A stretch of 5,071 nt of DNA from contig JAGMCC010000096.1 of NCBI GenBank assembly GCA_023129355.1, forward strand, positions 1 to 5,071. The letters run 5' to 3'. Positions within the stretch are counted from its first letter, which is position 1, and the number at the start of each line of letters is the position of its first letter. The DNA comes from Dehalococcoidia bacterium (lineage in GTDB: Bacteria; Chloroflexota; Dehalococcoidia; E44-bin15). The notes under the pieces were generated by a model. It worked only from the letters and a program-made list of their open reading frames with translations, was not told where the DNA came from and searched no databases. Below, piece by piece: positions 1 through 5,071 of the stretch. The translations under genes were made by a program, and so were the position numbers.

Positions 1-2242
1 CGTACTCGTTATAGAGGCTGTCCTTGCCAGAAATGAAGGGGGTCTCATAGGCGATCGCCATATCGTAGCAGGCTTGCGCTGCACGCACCAGGCCTCCCAG
101 TCTGTCAGGCCTTTCGGGATTGCCCCAGCAGAAGTTATCCAGCAGCGCCACCCGTCGCAGGCTGCCTCCCACGGCGATCACCTGCCGCAACGCCTCGTCT
201 ATGGCAGAGGCGGCCATCCAGTAGGGATCGATGTCCCCATATTTAGGATTGATACCGTTGGAGACGATGATCCCCATGTCTGAGTCAAGTATAGGTTTGA
301 TAATGGCGGCATCTCCAGGGCCGTCATTATTTATCCCTACGAGGGGCTTGAGCACGCTGCCGCCCTGCACTTCGTGGTCGTATTGGCGGATTACCCATTC
401 TTTACTGCAAACGTTCCATGAGCCCAGGATTAGAAGTAGCTCCTCCCGCAGGTCGGCTGGTTGGGGAAAGTCAGGCTCCTCATGCTGTGGTGGCTTCCAA
501 ACCGCCTCTCGCTCCAGTTGCGGCAACCCGTGATGCAGGAATTCCATGTCGAGGTCGCAAACGAGATTGCCATTATAGAAAAGCTGAAGTCGGCGGTTAT
601 CGGTGAACTCGCCGATGACCGTCGCTGCTACATCCTCGCTGGCAAAAAGGTCGATCAACTGGTCAACGGTGCTTGGCGGGGCGGCCACCACCATCCGCTC
701 CTGTGATTCAGATAGCCATATCTCTGTATAGGAGAGCCCTGAATATTTTAAAGGGACTCGTTCCAGATACACGCGCACCCCGGTCTCTGCGGCCATTTCC
801 CCTACCGCCGATGAGAGTCCACCCCCGCCACAATCGGTAATTCGTCGATATAGTCCATGGTCCCGCGCCTTAAGCAGGACATCGATGAGCTTCTTCTCCA
901 TAATGGGATTGCCGATCTGAACGGAGGTGGAAGAAATTTCCTCGGACTCGGAAGTAAGTTCTCCCGAGGCGAAGGTAACCCCGTGGATACCGTCACGCCC
1001 GGTGCTCCCGCCCACCAGGACGACTAGGTCTCCCGGTTGTTGCTGGCCTAGCTGGCTCATGCTCTTCGGCAACAGCCCTACGGTGCCGCAGAAGACCAGC
1101 GGATTCCCCACATATCGCTGGTCAAAGAGTATGGCACCATTGAGTGTGGGGATGCCGAGGCGGTTGGCATAGTCGGCGACCCCGGCGCGGACCCCTTTGA
1201 AAGTGCGGCGGGGATGGAGCACCCCCTGGGGGAGACTCTGGTATGGGAAATCGGGGGGAGCAAAGCAGAACACATCGGTGTTCAGAATGGGTTTCGCTCC
1301 TAATCCTGTGCCCAGTGGATCACGGATGACCCCGCCAATCCCCGTCGCCGCCCCGCCATAGGGCTCCACCGCTGAGGGGTGATTGTGCGTCTCCACCTTG
1401 AAACAGATTGCGTAGCGGCCGTCGAAATCAATTACCCCGGCGTTGTCACTAAAGACCGATAGGCACCAGGGCTTTTCCAGTTCCTCGGTGACCTTCATGA
1501 TCGTGCTCTTGAGCAGGTTGTCGATAATGAGCTGGTCAAGCTTGATCTTGCCCTTAAATGTCTTGTGGACACAGTGCTCGGACCAGGTTTGCGCCAGTGT
1601 TTCCAGTTCAACATCCGTGGGGTTGCGGCCTAACCTGGAAAAATAATCCTGGATACACTCCATCTCGCTCAAATTCAACCAGAGCCTGTCTTTGCTCAGC
1701 TCCATTAGCATGGCATTGTCCAGGTTCCGCAGTTCAATGGATTGGAGAGAGAAATCGTATGTGGCTGGTGGCAGGGAGACCGCTTCCCGTTTCGTGACCA
1801 TGTGCTGGACCACCGGATTAACCAGCAGCTTGTCGCAGATAGTTTTATGGTCCTGTTCGGAGAGCTCACCCCACAAGAAGTATCTCTTAGCCGTTTTTAC
1901 CGACTCAACCGTGGCGATGCCCAGGTCGCGGATTCCCTTCCTAACGCTTTCCTCCAACGGGTCCATTACGCCGGGATTGTATGCCACCTCGATGAAATGA
2001 GCCTGCTCATCGGCGGAGAGGAACGCTTCTTCGAAGGAATACTCCTGGACCACCGGATCGGCCAGTAGCTCCTGACAGATTCGGCCCACCTCAGCTTCGG
2101 CTAAATTCCCCGCCAGTAGATATATATCGCTAACCCTGGCCTGTGTTACCGCGGTGATTCCAAGGTCGTGGATATCCTTTTGTAGTGCCTCTCCCCTGGG
2201 GTCGGGGAGACCGGCCTTTACCGAGACCGCGATCCGAAACAA
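1..2242 (-). CDS. purL: Phosphoribosylformylglycinamidine synthase with tandem N-terminal PurS-like domains (partial, C-terminus outside window)
   Basis: The enzyme makes FGAM from FGAR, ATP and glutamine-derived ammonia in cytosolic purine synthesis. The minus frame stays open from a stop at 2282-2284 to the window edge. About 747 residues are visible: two PurS-like units (about 1-80 and 81-160), a linker, then the PurL core. Core motifs are TWSEHC (219-224, with the family's conserved His), ETHNHPS (284-290), GGSTGRDG (411-418), DCGGGGLSS (470-478), DNFCWGNPE (702-710) and FISGKDSLYNEY (736-747). The last motif normally lies well before the C-terminus, so a substantial part is missing here, and whether a glutaminase domain follows cannot be seen. 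TTG at 2242 is chosen as start because AGGAAGGAG precedes it by 6 nt and the protein then begins MFRIAVSVKAGLPD, a typical PurS N-terminus. The GTG at 2278 would add 12 residues that do not look like the family. Family call is very secure; start moderately so. Confidence 0.96.
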   Translation of the reverse strand, partial: MFRIAVSVKAGLPDPRGEALQKDIHDLGITAVTQARVSDIYLLAGNLAEAEVGRICQELLADPVVQEYSFEEAFLSADEQAHFIEVAYNPGVMDPLEESVRKGIRDLGIATVESVKTAKRYFLWGELSEQDHKTICDKLLVNPVVQHMVTKREAVSLPPATYDFSLQSIELRNLDNAMLMELSKDRLWLNLSEMECIQDYFSRLGRNPTDVELETLAQTWSEHCVHKTFKGKIKLDQLIIDNLLKSTIMKVTEELEKPWCLSVFSDNAGVIDFDGRYAICFKVETHNHPSAVEPYGGAATGIGGVIRDPLGTGLGAKPILNTDVFCFAPPDFPYQSLPQGVLHPRRTFKGVRAGVADYANRLGIPTLNGAILFDQRYVGNPLVFCGTVGLLPKSMSQLGQQQPGDLVVLVGGSTGRDGIHGVTFASGELTSESEEISSTSVQIGNPIMEKKLIDVLLKARDHGLYRRITDCGGGGLSSAVGEMAAETGVRVYLERVPLKYSGLSYTEIWLSESQERMVVAAPPSTVDQLIDLFASEDVAATVIGEFTDNRRLQLFYNGNLVCDLDMEFLHHGLPQLEREAVWKPPQHEEPDFPQPADLREELLLILGSWNVCSKEWVIRQYDHEVQGGSVLKPLVGINNDGPGDAAIIKPILDSDMGIIVSNGINPKYGDIDPYWMAASAIDEALRQVIAVGGSLRRVALLDNFCWGNPERPDRLGGLVRAAQACYDMAIAYETPFISGKDSLYNEY
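1763..2242 (-). repeat. Internal duplication in purL: two 80-codon PurS-like units
   Basis: The first 160 codons of purL are two related units with an 80-residue period. LGI at residues 27-29 matches LGI at 107-109. DPVVQ at 62-66 matches NPVVQ at 142-146, each following a similar IC-x-x-LL stretch. At DNA level, 14 identical bases (ctggaccaccggat on the plus strand) occur at 1805-1818 and 2045-2058, exactly 240 nt apart. PurS is known as a separate small subunit that dimerises in Bacillus-type enzymes. A fused tandem pair would supply the dimer within one chain (inference). Confidence 0.75.
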
Positions 2243-2248
2243 GGGGTT

Positions 2249-2257
2249 CTCCTTCCT
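2249..2257 (-). promoter_or_regulatory. Ribosome binding site deciding the TTG start of purL
   Basis: On the minus strand this reads AGGAAGGAG and ends 6 nt before a TTG codon at 2242. It is the only strong Shine-Dalgarno match near the 5' end of the purL frame. It falls inside the reading frame if the upstream GTG is used, and it favours the TTG start. Confidence 0.65.
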
Positions 2258-2283
2258 CAAGGCGCGGATTGTATCCACCGCCT

Positions 2284-2312
2284 ATGATACATCAACCAAT
2301 GGAACCAGGCAA
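2284..2312 (-). promoter_or_regulatory. Candidate sigma70-type promoter of purL
   Basis: On the minus strand a TTGCCT box (2307-2312; 4 of 6 to consensus) is followed after a 17-bp spacer by TATCAT (2284-2289; 5 of 6). Transcription would begin near 2277, giving a leader of about 35 nt that contains the AGGAAGGAG site before the TTG start. The spacing is good but the -35 box is weak, so this is only a candidate. Confidence 0.4.
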
Positions 2313-2382
2313 CAATTTGGTTCAGCGCTGCAGGAGCATTTTGAAAGGGGAAAATTGGTTAAAAATTCCCATTTATGAGCCC

Positions 2383-2410
2383 TTGACAAACCCCCATTAT
2401 ATGTTATAAT
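2383..2410 (+). promoter_or_regulatory. Strong sigma70-type promoter of the hisF-nrpR operon
   Basis: Perfect -35 box TTGACA (2383-2388) and perfect -10 box TATAAT (2405-2410) are separated by 16 bp. The start of transcription is expected near 2417, about 53 nt before the hisF ATG. Such a strong core promoter usually needs repression to be conditional, and a palindrome lies directly on its start site. Confidence 0.88.
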
Positions 2411-2411
2411 A

Positions 2412-2430
2412 GCAAACGGTAACCGTTTGC
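2412..2430. promoter_or_regulatory. 19-bp palindromic operator over the transcription start; candidate NrpR site
   Basis: The sequence is GCAAACGGT-A-ACCGTTTGC: two perfect 9-bp arms around one central base. It starts two bases after the -10 box and covers the predicted transcription start, the position expected of a repressor operator. The second gene of the transcript encodes a winged-helix NrpR-type repressor, making autoregulation the simplest reading (inference). Archaeal NrpR operators are also short inverted repeats, but the bases here differ from the GGAA-N6-TTCC form described in Methanococcus. A terminator role is unlikely because no T-run follows and only half the hairpin would be transcribed. 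Confidence 0.75.
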
Positions 2431-2452
2431 CGTTGGACATTAAATTGCTAAA

Positions 2453-2458
2453 AAGGAG
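2453..2458 (+). promoter_or_regulatory. Ribosome binding site of hisF
   Basis: AAGGAG lies 11 nt before the hisF ATG at 2470. This spacing is a little longer than usual, but no nearer site is present and the start fits the family N-terminus exactly. Confidence 0.7.
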
Positions 2459-2469
2459 TATCTGTAAAT

Positions 2470-3240
2470 ATGAAAGAGGTGAAAGTCATACCCTGCTTGG
2501 ATGTCAGGGAAGGGCGAGTGGTCAAGGGGGTAAAGTTTGTCGACCTGAGGGATGCCCGTGACCCGGTAGAGGCAGCGGAGGCCTATTGCCGAGAGGGAGC
2601 AGACGAGCTCGTATTCCTTGACATCTTTGCTACTGTGGAAAATAGAAGGACAAGGTTGGAGTGGGTTAAAAAGGTCTGCGATGTGGTTACGGTTCCCTTT
2701 GCTGTAGGTGGTGGCATTGGAAGTATAGAGGATATGAAGGCATTGCTTGACCTGGGTGTGGATAAGGTCTCAATCAATACAGCGGCTGTGAAGAATCCCA
2801 GACTTATAAAAGAAGCCTCGAGGGATTTTGGGAAAGGGAAGCTTGTTGTTGCCATTGACGGGAAGAAGAATCCGCCTGGGAGCAACCTTCCCCGGTTGGA
2901 GGTAGTGATCAAGAGTGGCACTGAGGGGATAGGGCTCGACATTGTGGAATGGGCGAGGAAGGTGGAAGGATTAGGGGCCGGAGAGATTTTGCTCACCAGC
3001 AAGGATGCCGATGGTACCAAGGAGGGTTATGACCTGGAGATGACAAAGGCTGTTGCCGAAGCGGTGAGTATTCCGGTTACTGCTTCAGGCGGCGCGGGCA
3101 AACTGGAGCATCTTTATGAGGCAGTAGTTTTAGGCAAGGCCTCTGCCGTTCTTTGTGCCTCTGTTTTCCACTTTGGGGAGATCTCCATTCCTGAAGCGAA
3201 AAGATACTTGAAGGAAAAGGGGATACCGGTACGAACTTAG
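2470..3240 (+). CDS. hisF: Imidazole glycerol phosphate synthase cyclase subunit HisF
   Basis: With the glutaminase HisH, HisF converts PRFAR and ammonia into imidazole glycerol phosphate (histidine pathway) and AICAR (purine pathway), in the cytosol. The 256 residues cover a full beta/alpha barrel, the normal family length. Both catalytic aspartates are present: Asp11 in IPCLD and Asp130 in VVAID. Also kept are Lys19, Asn103/Thr104, phosphate-binding GGG at 80-82 and SGGAG at 206-210, and LLTSKDADGT at 174-183. Lys5, Glu46, Lys99 and Glu172 match the ammonia-gate positions described for Thermotoga HisF, suggesting it still couples to a HisH. Oddities: Phe53 stands where Thermotoga HisF has Thr (LDIFA versus LDITA), and the loop after Asp130 (about 131-143, rich in Lys, Pro and Gly) is about 5 residues longer. 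No hisH or other his gene is visible. It is first in a probable operon with the NrpR-type regulator. A paralogue with changed specificity is possible. Confidence 0.93.
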   Translation: MKEVKVIPCLDVREGRVVKGVKFVDLRDARDPVEAAEAYCREGADELVFLDIFATVENRRTRLEWVKKVCDVVTVPFAVGGGIGSIEDMKALLDLGVDKVSINTAAVKNPRLIKEASRDFGKGKLVVAIDGKKNPPGSNLPRLEVVIKSGTEGIGLDIVEWARKVEGLGAGEILLTSKDADGTKEGYDLEMTKAVAEAVSIPVTASGGAGKLEHLYEAVVLGKASAVLCASVFHFGEISIPEAKRYLKEKGIPVRT

Positions 3241-3252
3241 TAGCGTTTTTCC

Positions 3253-3257
3253 TGGAG
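3253..3257 (+). promoter_or_regulatory. Ribosome binding site setting the GTG start of nrpR
   Basis: TGGAG lies 8 nt before a GTG codon at 3266. No in-frame ATG lies between this site and the helix-turn-helix region, so GTG is taken as the start. Confidence 0.55.
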
Positions 3258-3265
3258 TGTGAAAA

Positions 3266-4261
3266 GTGATCGGGCATGAGCGGCACGAGGTAGAAAGGAA
3301 AGTAAACACCATCCTCAAGATACTAAGTGGATCCCCAGAGCCTCTGGGAGCTCGGGTGATTGCCCAGCGGTTGCAGGATTTCGGTATCGATCTTGGGGAG
3401 CGGGCGGTAAGGTACCATCTCAAGATCATGGACGAAAGGGGTCTTACCCGACTGATCGGAAGAGACGGGAGATTAGTCACCGAGTCGGGGATAGAGGAGC
3501 TAAAGAGCGCCCTTGTGGGTGACAAGGTTGGCTTTATTATCAGCAAGATCGAACTGCTGGCCATCCAAACCACCTTCGACTGGGAGAAGCGCCGCGGTCA
3601 AGTCCCTGTCAATGTCTCCCTTTTCCCGAAAGAACAATTTACCAAAGCCCTAAAGGCCATGAGGGGTGCCTTCGAAGCAGGGATCTGTGTTAGCGACTTA
3701 GTGGCGGTCGCCAATGAAGGGGAAAGGCTGGCGGGGGTAACCGTCCCCGAAGGCAAGATTGGCTTTGCCACTGTATGTAGCATCATAATCAATGGGGCGT
3801 TGCTCAAAGCGGGCATCCCGATGGATTCAAAATTCGGTGGGCTGCTCCAGATAAGGAATCACAAACCCTTCCGATTTGTCGAACTCATCGAGTATGCCGG
3901 TTCTTCGCTGGACCCCTCGGAGATATTCGTCACAAGTAGAATGACGAGTGTCGGGGAAGTAGCTAGTAGGGGTGAAGGGAAGGTGCTGGCCAACTTTAGG
4001 GAGATACCGGCTTTATGCCGGCCTGTTGCCGAAACAGTCATCTACACTTTGAGGGAAGTGGGGCTTGGCGGAATGCTGGTGATGGGGGATACGAGTCAGT
4101 CGGTGGGCGAGGTCCCGGTGGAACTGAACAAGATTGGTATTATAATTTTGGGCGGCCTCAACCCGGTGGCCGCCGCTGTCGAAGCTGGCATCGAGGTTGA
4201 AAACCATGCAATGAGTGCTGTAATGGAGTACCGGGATTTAACTAGACTAAGGGAGCTGTAA
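3266..4261 (+). CDS. nrpR: NrpR-type transcriptional regulator: winged helix plus one NrpR (DUF128) effector domain
   Basis: This 331-residue protein has an N-terminal winged helix (about 8-78), with a probable recognition helix around LGERAVRYHLKIMDERGL (43-60). One NrpR/DUF128 effector domain follows (about 86-331). Hallmarks in the latter are GFATVCSIIINGALLKAGIP (156-175), DSKFGGLLQI (177-186) and, near the end, GGLNPVAAAVEAGIEV (286-301). In methanogens NrpR represses nitrogen-fixation and glutamine-synthetase genes and is released by 2-oxoglutarate; a similar role here is inferred. Methanococcus NrpR has two effector domains, whereas this protein has one, as in the shorter architecture, and would probably act as an oligomer. 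The gene starts at GTG, 25 bp after hisF, so the two are almost certainly cotranscribed. The protein may bind the palindrome in front of hisF. Family assignment is strong; targets and ligand are unproven. Confidence 0.88.
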   Translation: MIGHERHEVERKVNTILKILSGSPEPLGARVIAQRLQDFGIDLGERAVRYHLKIMDERGLTRLIGRDGRLVTESGIEELKSALVGDKVGFIISKIELLAIQTTFDWEKRRGQVPVNVSLFPKEQFTKALKAMRGAFEAGICVSDLVAVANEGERLAGVTVPEGKIGFATVCSIIINGALLKAGIPMDSKFGGLLQIRNHKPFRFVELIEYAGSSLDPSEIFVTSRMTSVGEVASRGEGKVLANFREIPALCRPVAETVIYTLREVGLGGMLVMGDTSQSVGEVPVELNKIGIIILGGLNPVAAAVEAGIEVENHAMSAVMEYRDLTRLREL

Positions 4262-4269
4262 GTGGAAAT

Positions 4270-4302
4270 GGTGAAATTATACCCTGTCTTGACGTGGCAT
4301 GA
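4270..4302 (+). pseudogene. Possible remnant of a second hisF N-terminus
   Basis: In the gap after nrpR, one frame reads GEIIPCLDVA and then a stop (4300-4302). IPCLDV is identical to residues 7-12 of the hisF upstream and carries the family's catalytic Asp. The codons differ at silent positions (TGT/TGC, CTT/TTG, GAC/GAT, GTG/GTC), which argues against a very recent copy. No start codon lies in frame between nrpR and this stretch, and I see no HisF similarity after the stop. With only about nine residues, chance cannot be excluded. Confidence 0.3.
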
Positions 4303-4349
4303 AATATGCAACATAGATGGTAATGGGTATCCTGAAATAAAGCGATGAT

Positions 4350-5071
4350 ATGTCTAGCAGGGCATCACCTGAAGTCGTGATAACGATAATCGGAGCCGGA
4401 GTGATAGGGCTGGCCGTGGCTGCTCAAGTAGCAGGCAAGCACAGGGAAGTTTACATACTGGAGAAGAACGAGACCTTTGGCAAAGAAACCAGCAGTAGAA
4501 ATAGCGAGATCATCCATGCCGGCATTTATTATCCCGGGGGTTCGTTGAAGGCAGAGACATGTGTTGCCGGTAATGCCCTGCTTTACCAACTTTGCCGACG
4601 GTATGGGATAGGTCATAGAAGGACGGGCAAACTCATAGTAGCAACCGTGGGTGAGGAGGTAGGGAAATTGGAGGCATTGCTGGAACAGGGAAGAAGGAAT
4701 GGAGCCAAGGGCTTGAAAATGCTCTCCGCAGAAGAGATTAAGGAACTGGAACCAAATGTCGGAGCAGTTGCTGCCGTTTTCTCACCTTGGAGCGGGATCA
4801 TAGACTCACAGGCTTTGATGAGGTACTTTCTCAGTAAGGCGCAAGAAGAAGGGGTTAAAATGGCCTATAAGTCAAAGGTTATTGGAATAGAGAAGCTATC
4901 TGATGGATACGAAGTGATGGTAGAGGATAGCTCTGGCCCTTTTCCTTTCAAAACCGAGGTCTTAGTAAATTGTGCTGGCTTAAGCTCTGATAGAATAGCT
5001 CAGCTTGGGGGAATAGATATAAACAAAGCAGGGTATAAACTATTCTATTGCAAAGGGGAATACTTTAACGT
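4350..5071 (+). CDS. lhgO: FAD-dependent L-2-hydroxyglutarate oxidase/dehydrogenase (partial, 3' end outside window)
   Basis: The visible 240 residues belong to the DAO-type FAD oxidoreductases and most resemble LhgO/L2HGDH, which oxidises L-2-hydroxyglutarate to 2-oxoglutarate. The dinucleotide fold is at 11-38: ITIIGAGVIGLA, with GAGVIG at 15-20 and the acidic Glu38 in ILEKN ending the second strand. The signature SSRNSEIIHAGIYYPGGSLK follows (48-67), then TGKLIVAT, LEPNVGAVAAVFSPWSGIID, NCAGLSSDRIA and FYCKGEYF, all in family order. E. coli LhgO feeds electrons to the membrane quinone pool; whether this one does is unknown. ATG at 4350 follows an in-frame stop at 4338-4340 but has no clear Shine-Dalgarno site. 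A GTG at 4377 is an alternative that would still keep the FAD fold. It follows nrpR by 88 bp with no obvious terminator, so it may belong to the same operon. A glycerol-3-phosphate dehydrogenase-like relative is the main alternative. Confidence 0.82.
   Translation, partial: MSSRASPEVVITIIGAGVIGLAVAAQVAGKHREVYILEKNETFGKETSSRNSEIIHAGIYYPGGSLKAETCVAGNALLYQLCRRYGIGHRRTGKLIVATVGEEVGKLEALLEQGRRNGAKGLKMLSAEEIKELEPNVGAVAAVFSPWSGIIDSQALMRYFLSKAQEEGVKMAYKSKVIGIEKLSDGYEVMVEDSSGPFPFKTEVLVNCAGLSSDRIAQLGGIDINKAGYKLFYCKGEYFN

Noticed and set aside
2347..2372. GGGAA...TTCCC inverted repeat upstream of the hisF promoter
   Set aside because: Arms are only 5 bp with a long loop in an A/T-rich stretch, and the spacing does not match the GGAA-N6-TTCC form known for archaeal NrpR.
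74..2409. Plus-strand open frames of about 60-108 codons spread across 74-2409
   Set aside because: They lie antisense to an unbroken purL frame with full family motifs, or (at their right end) in the divergent promoter region. Their translations are low-complexity or Ser/Pro/Arg-rich and match no family I know.
2396..2422. Minus-strand promoter candidate TTACCG, 15-bp spacer, TATAAT
   Set aside because: The -35 box is poor and the spacer short; its TATAAT lies within the rightward promoter. The candidate at 2284-2312 fits purL better.
2412..2430. The palindrome as a rho-independent terminator or a riboswitch element
   Set aside because: It sits directly after a -10 box with no following T-run, and transcription should begin inside it, so the RNA would lack one arm.
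2583..3573. Minus-strand frames of 145 and 147 codons opposite hisF and nrpR
   Set aside because: They are shadows of hisF and nrpR with no ribosome binding site or recognisable domain.
4268..4348. 26-codon frame (MVKLYPVL...) from ATG at 4268 to TGA at 4346-4348, ending just before lhgO ATG
   Set aside because: The position would suit translational coupling to lhgO, but it lacks a good ribosome binding site, resembles no known peptide, and overlaps the hisF-like stretch in another frame.

Overview
The window looks bacterial. It has a near-perfect sigma70-type promoter, Shine-Dalgarno sites, and TTG and GTG starts set by those sites. It holds parts or all of four protein genes and no RNA genes, insertion sequences or CRISPR arrays. 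The lineage cannot be fixed from sequence alone. A PurL carrying two fused PurS-like units, together with a bacterial NrpR-type regulator, would fit an anaerobic lineage such as Dehalococcoidia (Chloroflexota), but that is a guess.

Left half (minus strand, running off the left edge): about 747 codons of purL, the FGAM synthase of purine synthesis. It begins with a tandem pair of PurS-like domains and enters the PurL catalytic core; the C-terminal part lies outside the window. The gene appears to start at a TTG preceded by a strong Shine-Dalgarno site.

Middle (about 2243-2469): a divergent intergenic region. The rightward promoter has TTGACA, a 16-bp spacer and TATAAT. It is followed at once by a 19-bp palindrome with perfect 9-bp arms that covers the expected transcription start. 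This is the most striking non-coding signal in the window and looks like a repressor operator.

Right half (plus strand): complete hisF (the cyclase subunit of imidazole glycerol phosphate synthase), then 25 bp later a complete single-domain NrpR-type regulator (winged helix plus NrpR/DUF128 domain). After an 88-bp gap comes the 5' part of an FAD-dependent L-2-hydroxyglutarate oxidase, which runs off the right edge. The gap contains a short stretch that reads like the first codons of a second hisF.

Common theme (inference): PurL and the HisF/HisH synthase both consume glutamine nitrogen, and HisF releases AICAR, a purine intermediate. Archaeal NrpR represses nitrogen-assimilation genes and is released by 2-oxoglutarate, and L-2-hydroxyglutarate oxidase produces 2-oxoglutarate. 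The hisF-nrpR-lhgO cluster may therefore be an autoregulated unit tied to nitrogen and 2-oxoglutarate status, with the palindrome as its switch.
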